From Rhodobacter sp. (GTDB taxonomy: Bacteria > Pseudomonadota > Alphaproteobacteria > Rhodobacterales > Rhodobacteraceae): a DNA stretch of 64,000 bases. This document shows positions 9,617-19,085 of this stretch, in pieces. Made by a program: the position numbers and the translations under genes. Where the stretch lies: positions 9,684 to 73,683 of the forward strand of contig JADJAB010000037.1 of assembly GCA_016704435.1 (NCBI GenBank), in the 5' to 3' direction. Under the pieces are notes generated by a model that saw only the letters and a list, made by a program, of their open reading frames with translations, was not told the origin of the DNA and ran no database searches. Positions within the stretch are counted from its first letter, which is position 1, and every line of letters begins with the position of its first letter.

Positions 9617-10452
9617 TGCTGGTCAGGGTCGTTCTTTTCCTGGGAATCGGGCTGGTTCTTGCCGCCTTTGGCGCGGCGGGCTGGCAATACTGGCAAAGCT
9701 TTCCGGCGGCATCGGATGTCGAGATCGTCGAGATGCCGGCCGAGGATGCCGCCCCCGACGACCCCGCCGCGCCGCCCGAAGAGGTTGCCGCCGCGCCGGA
9801 ACCGGATGTGGCAGAGCCAGGCCAGGTCTGGCTGATCTCGCAAGGCGGCGGGCTGGTGCCGCGCGACGATGCGCGCGCCTTCCTGCAGCAGGGCAAGTTC
9901 GTCCGGCAGCGCGAGGTGTCGATGAGTCTGCGCCTGCCGTTGTCGGCCCTTCTGTCCGAAGGCGAAGGCCTGCCCGGCGACGCTTATCTGGAGGCCTTTG
10001 CCGAAGTGCGTGCCGGGGTTGCCGGCGCCAGGCTGTGCGCGCCGCTTCTGGCGGCCTGGGCGCAGGGCTGCGCGGTTCACGCCGCGAGCCTGCGCGACGA
10101 CAGCTATGATCCGGCCACGCAAACGGCCGAATTCGACGTCAGCGCGGTTTTCACCCTGAAGCCGGAGACGGCACCGCTGCCCGACCTGTCGGCCCGCACT
10201 TTCACCACCGATCGGCTGAATGTCGATGCCGAAGATGTCGGCGCCGCCGCGGCCTCGCCCGAGGCCTATCTGGCCGAAGTGGTCGCCGCCGCGAGCGCGG
10301 CTTGCGCCGCCGAGCAGGCTGCAGGCCACGCCTGCCGGGTGCTGGGCATGCAGGTGGGCTGGCGATCGCCGCAAGAGGCCACGGCCTCGATCCGCCTTGG
10401 CAAGCTGGGCCCTCTGCCGAAGGGCCTCTACCCCGCGCCGCCGCTGTTCTGA
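9616..10452 (+). CDS. Unknown single-span membrane-anchored protein
   Basis: A 278-residue protein beginning at the ATG that overlaps the upstream stop (TGATG). Residues 2-23 (LVRVVLFLGIGLVLAAFGAA) are a membrane anchor. An acidic Pro/Ala linker of about 45 residues follows, then a periplasmic domain beginning at VWLISQGGGLVPRDDARAFL. Three cysteine-containing stretches (ARLCAPLLAAWAQGCAVHA, SAACAAEQAAGHACRVLGM) suggest disulphides. No family is recognised. It closes the three-gene unit starting at 8793, and a strong hairpin lies about 210 bp downstream. Confidence 0.75.
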   Translation: MLVRVVLFLGIGLVLAAFGAAGWQYWQSFPAASDVEIVEMPAEDAAPDDPAAPPEEVAAAPEPDVAEPGQVWLISQGGGLVPRDDARAFLQQGKFVRQREVSMSLRLPLSALLSEGEGLPGDAYLEAFAEVRAGVAGARLCAPLLAAWAQGCAVHAASLRDDSYDPATQTAEFDVSAVFTLKPETAPLPDLSARTFTTDRLNVDAEDVGAAAASPEAYLAEVVAAASAACAAEQAAGHACRVLGMQVGWRSPQEATASIRLGKLGPLPKGLYPAPPLF

Positions 10453-10662
10453 CCGCAAGGCGCGACGGCCGCCGGGCCTGACTTCTCAAGGCAACCGGGC
10501 CCACGCACCGAACATGTGTTGCCCGCATGGGTCTTGCCAGAGCCAACGCGAAGCGCGCTTTGCCCTGCGTCGGACGGCAGACGCGTTGAAAAATCGCCGC
10601 CTCTTGCGGCCGTGCGGCCAGCTTCCTGTCCTGTCGGACCAACGCCCCGGCCGCCCGTTGCA

Positions 10663-10696
10663 GAAGGGGGCCGCCGCACTTGCTGCGGCCCCCTTC
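10663..10696. terminator. Strong hairpin between convergent genes
   Basis: A perfect 12-bp stem, GAAGGGGGCCGC (10663-10674) and GCGGCCCCCTTC (10685-10696), around a 10-base loop, lies in the 275-bp gap between the convergent gene ending at 10452 and metY ending at 10728. There is no long T run, so it could be a bidirectional terminator or an mRNA-end stabiliser. It is followed by a tandem repeat of CCTTCCGTCGGTCGC. Confidence 0.55.
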
Positions 10697-10727
10697 CGTC
10701 GGTCGCGCCTTCCGTCGGTCGCCCGTC

Positions 10728-12004
10728 TCAGCCCATCGCCTGATCGAGATCGGCAATGATGTCCTCGACGTCCTCGATCCCGATCGAGATCCGCACCAGG
10801 TTCGGCGCGGCCCCGGCCCGGACCTGCTGCTCTTCGGTCAGCTGGCGATGCGTGGTCGAGGCGGGGTGGATGATCAGGCTGCGGGTGTCGCCAAGGTTCG
10901 CCACATGGGAAAACAGCTTGGCCCGGTCGATCATCCTGACGCAGCCGTCGTAGCCCGATTTCAGCGCCACGGTGAACAGTGCCCCGGCGCCCTTCGGCAC
11001 GATCTTCTTCGCCCGCTTGTGGTAGGGGCTGGATTTCAGCCCGGCATAGGTGACGGCTTCGACGCGGGGGTCGGCCTCCAGCCACTCGGCCACCTTCTGT
11101 GCGTTCTTCACATGGCGTTCCATCCGCAGGCCCAGCGTTTCGATCCCCATCAGCGTATAATGCGCCGCCTGCGGGTTCATCGTCATGCCCAGATCGCGCA
11201 AGCCGATGGCAATGGAATGGAAGGTGAAGGCCATGCTGCCCAGGGTGGGGTGAAAAACCAGGCCGTGATAGGCGGGCTCGGGCTGCGACAGGCTGGGGAA
11301 CTTGTCGCTGGCCGACCAGTCGAACTTGCCCGAATCCAGAACGATGCCGCCGGTGACGGTGCCATTGCCGGTCAGGTATTTTGTGGCCGAATGCACGACC
11401 AGCGTCGCCCCATCTCCATCGGCTTGCACAGCCAGGGCGTGGCGGTGGTGTTGTCGACGATCAAGGGAATGCCCTTGCGGTCGGCGATCTTGGCCAGGGC
11501 CGGAATATCGGTGACATAGCCGCCGGGGTTGGCGATGGTTTCGCAAAAGATCGCCCGGGTGTTCTTGTCGCAGGCCTTCGAGACCGCGCCCAGATCATCG
11601 GTATCGACAAATTTCGCCGACCAGCCAAAGCGTTTGATGGTCTGGCTGAACTGGGTGATCGTGCCGCCGTAAAGCCGGGTCGAGGCGACGATGTTCTTGC
11701 CCGGACCCATCAGCGGGAACAGCGCCATGATCTGCGCGGCATGCCCTGAGGAACAGCCGATGCCGCCCGCCGCCCCCTCCAGCGCCGCCACCCGTGCCGC
11801 CAGCGCCGAGACGGTGGGGTTGGTCAGCCGCGAGTAGATGTTGCCCACCTCGGCCAGGTTGAACAGACGTGCTGCGTGGTCGGTATCCTTGAAGACATAG
11901 GCCGTGGTCTGGTAGATCGGCACCTGACGCGCGCCCGTGGCAGGGTCGGGTGCAGTGCCTGCGTGAACGGCAAGCGTGTCAAAGCCCATGGGTCTGTCGG
12001 TCAT
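10728..12004 (-). CDS. metY: O-acetylhomoserine aminocarboxypropyltransferase (sulfhydrylase), one-base indel
   Basis: A PLP enzyme that makes homocysteine from O-acetylhomoserine and sulfide in methionine synthesis. The start is ATG at 12004 (MTDRPMGFDTLAVHAGTAP) with an AGGAGG site upstream. The Cys/Met-metabolism fold is clear: QVPIYQTTAYVF, IYSRLTNPTVSALAARVAAL, and the PLP lysine in HSATKYLTGNGTVTGG. The frame breaks at the CCCC at 11408-11411 (plus strand). Adding one base joins KPMEMG to ATLVVHSATKYL and restores about 425 residues. Ends normally with VRISIGIEDVEDIIADLDQA. A direct-sulfhydrylation enzyme is the best call; cystathionine gamma-synthase is less likely, given the length and the YSRLTNPT form. 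Confidence 0.93.
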
Positions 12005-12190
12005 GTGATCCTCCTGTGGAATTGGCGACAGGGTAGGGGAGGACGCAATCCGGAGCAATCGGCATTGTCCAAGGCCGCTTGGCCCGCCGTCGGGATAAAT
12101 ACCTGAAAGCATTCCGAAAATGGAATTCGTCTTGCAGACCGCCCGGATCGAAGAGGAAACGCCAATACCGCAGGGTCTTCGGCCGGTTTC

Positions 12191-12229
12191 GGGTCTTCGC
12201 AATGCCCGGACCGGGCATCGCGAAGACCC
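12191..12229. repeat. 39-bp near-perfect palindrome
   Basis: Arms at 12191-12209 (GGGTCTTCGCAATGCCCGG) and 12211-12229 are inverted copies with one mismatch and a single central base. A further partial copy, CAGGGTCTTCG, lies just upstream at 12171-12181. It may be a repetitive palindromic element or a cruciform-forming site; it is not obviously a terminator because no T run follows. Confidence 0.6.
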
Positions 12230-12319
12230 TGAACCGCTCGGCCATTGCGAACCCACAGGCGAGGAGAAGCGGCGGACGAAACCGGGAAAGCGGTCAGCAC
12301 CACATTCCAAGGACGCAAT

Positions 12320-12354
12320 GGCGCGCCGGGCGGGCAAAGCCTGCCAAGCGCGCC
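12320..12354. terminator. Nested GC-rich hairpin downstream of the small lipoprotein gene
   Basis: Outer stem GGCGCGC (12320-12326) pairs with GCGCGCC (12348-12354). Inner stem GGCGGGC (12329-12335) pairs with GCCTGCC (12339-12345) with one G-U pair, and the loop is AAA. It lies about 75 bp past the stop of the minus-strand lipoprotein gene and could end its transcript; no U tract is present. Confidence 0.4.
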
Positions 12355-12427
12355 TTCAGCGCGGCCAAAGGCTTTCGCGCTTCGATATGTTGCCGCTCAC
12401 CCGTTCGCGGCGTGGCGGGCCGCAGGA

Positions 12428-12601
12428 TCAGGTTTCGGAATGAGATTCGTGGGAACCATCGCGGCCGCGGTCCTCTCGGGGGCTGGTCGAAGGCGGTTCA
12501 TAGTCCACCCCCGTGCCCCCGAACGGGCTGGAGAACCCCGACACCCCGCAGTTGGACAGGGCGAAAAACCCGAGCATGAAAATGGAAAGACGCAAGCGCA
12601 T
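12428..12601 (-). CDS. Small lipoprotein
   Basis: A 57-residue protein starting with ATG at 12601, preceded by GGAGA with good spacing. The N-terminus MRLRLSIFMLGFFALSNCGV is a lipoprotein signal peptide with a lipobox (ALSNC), so lipid attachment to the Cys is expected. The short mature part contains GFSSPFGGTGVDYEPP. No function can be assigned. The last 20 residues are Arg/Ser-rich, and an indel near the 3' end cannot be excluded. Confidence 0.5.
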   Translation of the reverse strand: MRLRLSIFMLGFFALSNCGVSGFSSPFGGTGVDYEPPSTSPREDRGRDGSHESHSET

Positions 12602-12695
12602 AGCACTTTCTCCAATGAACGGTTTCTGATGGGAACGCAGGCTAACCGGCATGCGCCTCAAGAAAAAGCAGTATATCAGAAGTATCTCTCTTCCC

Positions 12696-13697
12696 TCAGC
12701 GCAGCCACAGTCCCTCGCGCTTCAGGGTGTTGCGGATCACCTGTTCGCGGTGGGGCAGGGCGGCCTGGTCGAACAACCCGCGCGCCTTGCGGCCCTTGTT
12801 CTGGTACACCATCTGCTTGAGCGGCGCCCAGTCGCGCAGGGATCGGCGGTTCTCCTTTTCCTCGGCCACCTGTTCCAGCACCTCGACGGCGCGGTCGCTT
12901 TCCTTGGCGTATAGCAGCGGCAGGGTGCGGTAATGGCAGGTCACATCGCCGTCCAGGCCGGCAAGGCCGGGGCCGGGGCGGCCGCCACCGAAGGAATGGA
13001 TGACCAAGGGCAGGGCGATCTGGTCGAGCCAGGGATAGATCTCCTGGCAGACCAGCGCCGCAGGCCGGTTGTCACGGATTTCGCGGGCGTAGGAAAGGAA
13101 GCGCGCGCCGAAGCGGGCGGGGCTTTCGTGCAGGAACCAGCCGGCGTTGAAATAGAGATAGCGTTGCCAGTATTCATCCGGCTGGCTCAGGTCCAACGAG
13201 GTCTCGAAGTCCAGCCCGAAGCGGTCATAAAGTGCCATCCAGGTGGCGGCGTAGCCCGGCCCGTAAAGCTCGATCATGGGCCAGGTGCCTTCGCGGCGCA
13301 TGCTGGCCGAGGGGTGCGCAAAATCGATCTCCAGGCTGCCCAGGTCGCCGGTGATCAGCGTGTCGGTGTCGAGAAAGAGGAAGGGCGCGTCCGGCAGTGC
13401 GGCCAGCCCTTCGATCTTGTTGCCATATGGATAGGCCGACCCGAAGACGCGGCTCTCGAAGGGCAGGATTTCGGCGCCCAGATCTTCCAGCCGGGTCCGC
13501 AAGGCAGGGTTGTCCAGCGCCGGGCTACCGGTCCAGCGCGGGCCGGGCTGCGGTTCCATCAAGAGAAGGCGCCCGGCAAAGCCCGGATTGGTCACGCGGA
13601 GCGAGGCCGTCAGCAAAAGCGCCTCATAACCCAGACGGCCGCCCTGCAGGACGGCGGCGATATTGAAGACTTGCGTGCTTTGCGGCTTTGATGCCAC
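12696..13697 (-). CDS. Glycosyltransferase-like protein with a DxD motif
   Basis: Start chosen at GTG 13697 (VASKPQSTQVFNIAAVLQ), which has AAGGGGCAGG upstream; longer reading to 13868 has a random-looking N-terminus. The protein has 333 residues. FLFLDTDTLITGDLGSLEID looks like the nucleotide-sugar/Mn-binding DxD of GT-A (family 8-like) transferases, and NKIEGLAALPDAPFLF precedes it. The middle (RYLYFNAGWFLHESPARFG) also fits GT8-type proteins. Substrate unknown. It is divergent from the next gene. Confidence 0.65.
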   Translation of the reverse strand: MASKPQSTQVFNIAAVLQGGRLGYEALLLTASLRVTNPGFAGRLLLMEPQPGPRWTGSPALDNPALRTRLEDLGAEILPFESRVFGSAYPYGNKIEGLAALPDAPFLFLDTDTLITGDLGSLEIDFAHPSASMRREGTWPMIELYGPGYAATWMALYDRFGLDFETSLDLSQPDEYWQRYLYFNAGWFLHESPARFGARFLSYAREIRDNRPAALVCQEIYPWLDQIALPLVIHSFGGGRPGPGLAGLDGDVTCHYRTLPLLYAKESDRAVEVLEQVAEEKENRRSLRDWAPLKQMVYQNKGRKARGLFDQAALPHREQVIRNTLKREGLWLR

Positions 13698-13776
13698 GCT
13701 GTGCCTGCCCCTTCGGTCTTTTTCATCACTATAGGGGCGGTGTCCGCATGGCGGAAGATCGCGATGGAGATTTTCG

Positions 13777-14199
13777 ATGAAGCGTTTCGCATTTGCCCTT
13801 TGCCTGGCCGCCGGCCCGGCGGTTGCCCAGCCGACCGACTTCACAACGCCCGAAGGTGCAGCCTTCATTCACCAGTCGCTTGGCCCGACCATGCTGTCGT
13901 TCCAGAATCAGGGAGAGATCGACCGGATCTATTTCTCGAACCTGCTGGCCTGGCGCTGCGGGACGGCCTCGATCATGTACGGGCTGAACGACGAGCCGCC
14001 GACCACGCTGTTCCCGGCCGAGCCCTGCTACCGCGAGTTCCGCGAGCCGAACGTGCTGCAGCATATCGGAGAGCCGGGGTTTCCCTTCTTCCTCGACGTG
14101 CCGAAGGAATCTGCGCAGAAGGTGACGATCCGGGTTATCTATGAAGATGGCAAGATGGCCGAGTTCGTCTCCGAAAGGGCGAAAAATCTGATCCCCTGA
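13777..14199 (+). CDS. Unknown secreted periplasmic protein
   Basis: A 140-residue protein from ATG at 13777, with GGAGA upstream. MKRFAFALCLAAGPAVAQ is a classical signal peptide, with cleavage expected after AVA. The mature protein contains two cysteines (LAWRCGTASIMYGLND and AEPCYREFREPN) that could form a disulphide, and ends KMAEFVSERAKNLIP. No family is recognised. Convergent with the dimethylargininase gene, 4 bp apart. Confidence 0.7.
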   Translation: MKRFAFALCLAAGPAVAQPTDFTTPEGAAFIHQSLGPTMLSFQNQGEIDRIYFSNLLAWRCGTASIMYGLNDEPPTTLFPAEPCYREFREPNVLQHIGEPGFPFFLDVPKESAQKVTIRVIYEDGKMAEFVSERAKNLIP

Positions 14200-14203
14200 G
14201 CGG

Positions 14204-14998
14204 TCAGGACGGGGTGAAACGCAAGCTTAGGCAGGACATGCCGCCATCCAGCTTGGCGCATTCGCTGTTGCCGATCTCGACGACGGCGAAGCCCGCATCG
14301 ACCAGCCGGTCGCGGGTGCGCGGGAAACCGGCCGGGAACAGCACCGCGTCGTTGAAGCGGATCGCGTTGGCGGCGGCTTCCTCGCCCTGCGCGACCGGGA
14401 TTACCTTGTAACCCTCAAAGCAGCCCGAGGCCGCCAGCCTTTCGGTCGAAAGCACCGTCTCGCCATCCATCAGCGAACAATCGGTCTTGAAATGCAGCAC
14501 GCCGGGGGGCGTATGCACCTCGCGCACCGAATGTCCCCATGGCGCGACTGCCCGTGTCAGTTCGGCGATGCCTGCGGCATTGGTGCGGGCGCTGCGGCCG
14601 ACCAGGATTTCGCGCTCGCTGACCAGAATGTCGCCGCCCTCGATGAAGCTGCCTTCACCCGCGATCCGCAGCACATGGGTGTAAAGCCCTGCCAGCGTGG
14701 GCGCCATTTCCGCCGCCTCGCCCAGCCGCGACGGCGCGCCGGGGCGCATCACCACGGCACCTTCGGGCAGGCACAGCGCGGTGTCCTCGACAAAGACCGA
14801 ATCCGGGAAATCGGCCAGGGCGGGCAGTTCGATCACGGTGGCCCCGGTGGCCTTCAGCGCCGCGACATAGGCGGCATGATGCGCCTGCATCAGCGCCAGA
14901 TCGGGCGTGCCGGTATCGACCGCGCGCAGACCTGAGGTGATCGAGGCCGCCGGGCGGCGGGTAATGGCATGGGTAAAGCGGTAGGAACGGTCGGACAT
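14204..14998 (-). CDS. ddaH: Dimethylargininase (N(G),N(G)-dimethylarginine dimethylaminohydrolase)
   Basis: A 264-residue member of the amidinotransferase fold (pentein) family that hydrolyses methylated arginines to citrulline and methylamines. Visible features: the early Arg/His segment (FTHAITRRPAASI), the acidic pair E71-D72 in DFPDSVFVEDTALCLPEG, the catalytic His169 in PGVLHFKTDCSLMDG, and the nucleophile Cys256 in KLDGGMSCLSLRF. Length and motifs match bacterial DDAH; arginine deiminase is longer. The start is ATG at 14998. Intact. Confidence 0.93.
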   Translation of the reverse strand: MSDRSYRFTHAITRRPAASITSGLRAVDTGTPDLALMQAHHAAYVAALKATGATVIELPALADFPDSVFVEDTALCLPEGAVVMRPGAPSRLGEAAEMAPTLAGLYTHVLRIAGEGSFIEGGDILVSEREILVGRSARTNAAGIAELTRAVAPWGHSVREVHTPPGVLHFKTDCSLMDGETVLSTERLAASGCFEGYKVIPVAQGEEAAANAIRFNDAVLFPAGFPRTRDRLVDAGFAVVEIGNSECAKLDGGMSCLSLRFTPS

Positions 14999-15891
14999 CG
15001 GAACCTCCGGTGGAACTACCGCTTCTTTGCCACGCCCCGGACGGCGGGCGCAACCTGGCCTTCGCCGGTTTCGCCCAATCGGTCCACCGTCCTTCGGGCG
15101 GATGGTGGTGACCGCAGTCCCGACTGTGCCGTGCCTTGACGGTCGAATTCAAGCAGCATGGGAACAGGTGATCATGGTCATGCGAACAGGACGTTCTTTC
15201 AGTCTGGCAGGGAACTTACCCACGGCGTTCAGGCGAAAGGAGGTCTTCTGGTCCTGCCCGCGAGGCCGCGGAAAGGATGCGCGAGGCCGCTGTTGCGGCA
15301 TTCGTGCCGGTGTCTGCAGGCTATGGTGCGGCCGATCCGGCTTTTGACTCCGATCCGACCGGCGGCATCGATCGTCATGGCTGCGCGACCTGCCGACTTC
15401 TGCTGCTGCCACCCGCCGCCGGAGCGGAACGTCCGGACCGCGCTGAAGCGCGATCCGCATTCCGGCGTGACGGTCACCTTCGCGCTGCCCAACTCCCAAA
15501 GCGAACCCGCGCTTCGCGGGTGCCCGGACCTTCAGCGGCTACAGGACGTTTTCCGGCACTCTGCCCGCTTCGGGCAGGCTCGCCGTCCTGGCGGCCTCGG
15601 CCACCGGCCCTTGCGTCGAGAAGGTCCGTTGGCCGCAAGACCAAACGCGAGGGTCGCACGCCCCCTTTTCAGTCGATCTACCCCCCCTTCGATGAAAGGG
15701 ATTCGGGATCAAGAGAGAAGAGCCGCTCGCCCGGCCCGACGCCTGCTGGGAAAGGGGAAGTCACGCATCAGGCGTGGTCTCAGGCACAGCACCCGGTCAC
15801 ACCGGGGAAATACCTCCCGATTTGTGAAACGGGGCCAATGGACTGCCAACAACGGCCCGATGCGCCAACGACCAAAGGTCGCCACATACCC
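14999..15891. other. About 890 bp without a recognisable gene
   Basis: Between ddaH and the radical SAM gene no frame shows a recognisable protein, ribosome site and codon pattern together. The longest frames are Arg/Pro/Ala-rich and look like noise. A short hairpin, ACCCGCG-CTT-CGCGGGT, sits at 15505-15521. The stretch marks the left edge of the accessory cluster and may hold decayed remnants. Confidence 0.55.
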
Positions 15892-16887
15892 CTAACCGGT
15901 GCCGGTGACACGCCTTTCGGGGGATTGTCCCGACGGGCGGGATTTGGTGATCAGGATGTCGGCGACACAGGCGCAGACCTCTGCCGAGCAGACGATCGGC
16001 GCCACCGGCAGCGTGACCGTCCCGCCCAAGCGGCCGATTTCGCCGCCGACAGAGCAGACTGCGCGGGTGATGCTGCCATTGCCCTTGATCCGCAACGACT
16101 CGATCCCGGCGTTGCAGCGGTAGCCTTTCCACCGGTTCTCGCCCCGGATCATGAATTCGTTCGCGCGCACGGCTCGACGCGGCAGCCCGGTCCCTTGGAC
16201 CGTCATGGTGCCGCGGGGCATTGCGCCCGTTTGCGCCGCTTTCGCGGGCAGGCCCGCCGCCATGATCCGCAGTTGCGCGGGCGTATAGTCGAAGAGGTCG
16301 TGGTCAAAATCGACGCGCAACGGCTTTAGCGTGATCGAGGCCGCCGGCATTGCGTCGCGCAGGGCCTGCGTCTCGTCCAGGGTGCGGTCGAAGTGCTCGG
16401 GGCGCATGGTCACATTCAGATGCACCGGCATCCGTTCGGCCAGCATCCGGCCCACGGACCGGAAATGGTCAAGCTCGGCAAATTCGTTGTGATAGGTCAG
16501 GATCACGCTGTCCAGATGCGGCGCAATTCGTTCCCAGAACCGCAATGTGCGCGAGGCGTTCGAGATCAGGCTGACCTGAAAGCCGCAAGCGGTGGCCGCC
16601 TCAAGCAGACGGATGATCTGGGGGTGCATCGTCGGCTCGCCCCCGGTGAACTGCAGCCAGACCCGCTTGCCGCGAAGCTGGGCATAGTGGCGCTGCAGCA
16701 GGTCGTAGAACGCCAGAACATCAGCAACGGACTGCCAGCGAACAGAGCCGTCATGCAGGGATTTGGGGCAGTAGCTGCAGGCATAGCTGCAGCTGTTGCC
16801 CAGCATCCAGTCCACCAGAACCACGCGCGCATGATCGGCGCGGCTATGTTCGATCAGATCGAAGGTTCGCGGGCTAAGGTCATCCAT
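15892..16887 (-). CDS. Radical SAM protein with a C-terminal cysteine-rich (SPASM-like) region
   Basis: A 331-residue protein from ATG at 16887. The SAM-binding [4Fe-4S] motif is C33-x3-C37-x2-C40 (NSCSYACSYC). The GGEPTMHP strand follows, then ISNASRTLRFWERI. The C-terminal third has further cysteines (YRCNAG, TRAVCSVGG, VCSAEVCACV) and could hold an auxiliary cluster as in SPASM/Twitch enzymes. No obvious precursor peptide lies nearby. It is divergent from the exported caspase gene across 124 bp, so it may belong to the same cluster. Substrate unknown: peptide maturation or glycan-related chemistry are both possible. Confidence 0.85.
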   Translation of the reverse strand: MDDLSPRTFDLIEHSRADHARVVLVDWMLGNSCSYACSYCPKSLHDGSVRWQSVADVLAFYDLLQRHYAQLRGKRVWLQFTGGEPTMHPQIIRLLEAATACGFQVSLISNASRTLRFWERIAPHLDSVILTYHNEFAELDHFRSVGRMLAERMPVHLNVTMRPEHFDRTLDETQALRDAMPAASITLKPLRVDFDHDLFDYTPAQLRIMAAGLPAKAAQTGAMPRGTMTVQGTGLPRRAVRANEFMIRGENRWKGYRCNAGIESLRIKGNGSITRAVCSVGGEIGRLGGTVTLPVAPIVCSAEVCACVADILITKSRPSGQSPERRVTGTG

Positions 16888-17011
16888 GTCCGGTATACCG
16901 CTGCAGGCATCGGCAAGGCATTTGACTGGTCACATCAGCAGGCTATGCTAGAATTACCCGCATTGAAACGCTTGTTCTCCCGCTTTCGCGGGCCGCATTT
17001 GAGGTTGGCTC

Positions 17012-19085
17012 ATGAGGATTGGTGGCCTTGTCCGATTGGGTCTTCGCCTTGCGATGGTGCTGGTCGCCTTTGCGACCTTTGCCGATACGGCCCGCGCGCA
17101 GGACCGCTGGGCACTGGTTCTGGGGGTGTCGACCTATGACAGCCCGCTGGTCACTCCGCTGAAGAACACACTGAACGACGCGCGGACTGTCGCAGCATCC
17201 CTGAACAACATGGGGTTCAAGGTCTATTACCTTGAGAATGCCACCAAGAACGAAATCAACAGCGCCCTTGACCTGATCGAGATCGATCAGCCGGGCAGGA
17301 GGTCGGCCTGTTCTATTTTGCGGGCCATGCCGTCCAGCTTGAAGGGCAGAACTTCGTCCTTCCCTCGGACATCGACCCGAAGGGGGCAAGACGCTGCGCA
17401 CCGATGCGGTTTCGGTCAACGAGGTGGTGGCCCGGATGAATGCGATCGGCACCCGCAGCCTTGTCGTCATCCTGGACGCCTGTCGCAATTCGCCGCTGCC
17501 CGGAGAAAGCGCCAGCGGCACGGGTCTTGCACTGGTCGATGCGCCACCGAACACGGTGATCGCATATTCGACTTCGCCGGGTGCCGTTGCCTTTGACGGC
17601 GCAGGTGCAAACAGCCCCTACACCGCTGCCCTGGCCTCGTCTCTCGAAGGCTCCGAAAAGGATTTCCGTGACGTGCTGCGCCTTGTGCGCGCCAAGGTCC
17701 GGCTGGCAACCGGTGGCGAGCAGACGCCGTGGTACATCGACAATACCCGCGCGCCGATCACCATCCGTCCGACCAATCCGATTGCGCCCGAGGAGCTGAC
17801 CGAGCTTGTCTCGGGCCGCCCGATGAGCCTGCCGTTGACGGCCTGGCTGACCATTGCGGAAAGCGCCGATTCCCGCGACTTCGAGCATTTCATTGCGCTT
17901 TTCCCCGAGGACCAACTGGCCGAGGCCGCCAAACGCCAGATCCTTGAGATCGAAACCGGCAATAGTCCTGACTTTCCGCTGATGGAGATCGAGGTCGACG
18001 GGCCCGGCCGCGAGATCCCCGAAGGGCTGATTTCCGAAGTCACGGCCTGTGATATCCTCGCGACAGGGGTCGGCGACGTGATGGCAGTGGCAGAGCCGGT
18101 GCCGCATGATCTGGTGAACACCCGTGCCGCCCTGCGCGCCTGTGTCGAGGCGGTGCAAGAAGCGCCGAAGAATGCCCGGCTGGTGAACCATCTGGCGCGG
18201 GTCTTGCGGCTGTCCCAGCGTTTCGAAGAGGCGCTGCACTACTACAGGCTTGCAGCCGAGTTGGGCAACCCCTCGGCCTATATCGGGATCTCGGAATTCT
18301 ACCGTCAGGGGATCGCCGTCGAACCCGATTACAGGCGCGCCTTCGAGGCCGCCCGGACTGGCGCGCTGCTCGGCTCGCCCCGGCTGCAGCTGATGACCGG
18401 CATCTTCTATCGCGAAGGCTGGGGCGTGCAGCAATCCTACCCCGAGGCCATGCGCTGGATGTGGCTGTCGGTGCAGAACGGCTTTCCTCCGGCCTTCGTT
18501 GCCTATGGCGACTTCTATCGCAAGGGGCTGGGCGTCGAGGTTGATGAGGCGCGCGCGGTCGGTTTCTACCGGCAGGCGGCGGTTCTGGGCAGCTCGGACG
18601 CCGAGAACCTGATCGGCATGGCCTATATGCGCGGCAAGGGCGCGACGCATGATCCCGAGACTGGGATCCAATGGCTGGTGCGGTCCAGCGATGCGGGAAA
18701 CCCCTTTGCGGCGTTCCAGTTGGGGCGGGCGTTTCAGGACGGTTGGGGCGTGAAGAAAGACCTCAAGACCGCATTGGCCTATTTCCGGCTTTCGGCCCAG
18801 CGGAACTATCTGGGCGCGCATATCCTGATCGGTGACATCTTGCGCGAAGGGCTGCCGGGCGAACCGCCCAACGGGCCGGAAGCCTACGCAAATTACATCA
18901 TCGCCCGCGAGGCGGCCATCTTGCGTGACACGCGCGATGCCAAGGAGGAGTTGACGGACGCCGAGGCCCGGATCGCCGATATCCAGCCCGCGCTTTCGCC
19001 CGAGGAACGAACGGCCGGCGAACAGATCGCCACGAACTGGATCAACCAATACGGGCTACTGGACTTCAACCTTGTCAGCGAGTGA
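17012..19085 (+). CDS. Exported caspase-family protease with Sel1-like repeats; two one-base indels
   Basis: The start is ATG at 17012 (MRIGGLVRLGLRLAMVLVAF) with a signal peptide ending ADTARA-QD. A caspase p20-like domain follows (RWALVLGVSTYDSPLVTPLK). After restoring one base at 17290-17291 the frame reads EVGLFYFAGHAVQLEGQNFV, with catalytic His106. One more G in the run at 17382-17386 leads into LRTDAVSVNEVVARMN and LVVILDACRNSP, with catalytic Cys158. A spacer with LTAWLTIAESADSRDFEHFI follows. From about residue 370 there are at least five Sel1/TPR-like units (ALHYYRLAAELGNPSAYIG, AVGFYRQAAVLGSSDAENLI, ALAYFRLSAQRNYLGAHILI). Restored length is about 691 residues. The next gene starts inside its 3' end. 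Confidence 0.85.

Larger units (their letters stand above)
12005..12427. other. Intergenic stretch with two strong hairpins and no gene
   Basis: These 423 bases separate metY from the small lipoprotein gene upstream. Frames across it are short and compositionally like shadows. Its notable content is a 39-bp near-palindrome at 12191-12229 and a nested hairpin at 12320-12354. I looked for a SAM-II riboswitch ahead of metY and did not find its conserved core. Confidence 0.6.

Noticed and set aside
10692..10725. Tandem 16-bp repeat as an attachment site
   Set aside because: Only two copies, next to a terminator-like hairpin, and no integrase or element boundary nearby.
12005..12110. SAM-II riboswitch ahead of metY
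   Set aside because: metY genes in alphaproteobacteria often carry one, but the conserved GCTAAA-type core and the pseudoknot pairing are not visible in the 100 bases upstream.
15080..15140. Second copy of the tRNA-Tyr 3' end as an att site
   Set aside because: Only a short TGGTGGTGACC-like match was found, too weak to call a direct repeat.
15158..15895. Possible genes in the 890-bp gap
   Set aside because: Frames are open only because of high GC, show no recognisable family and lack ribosome sites.
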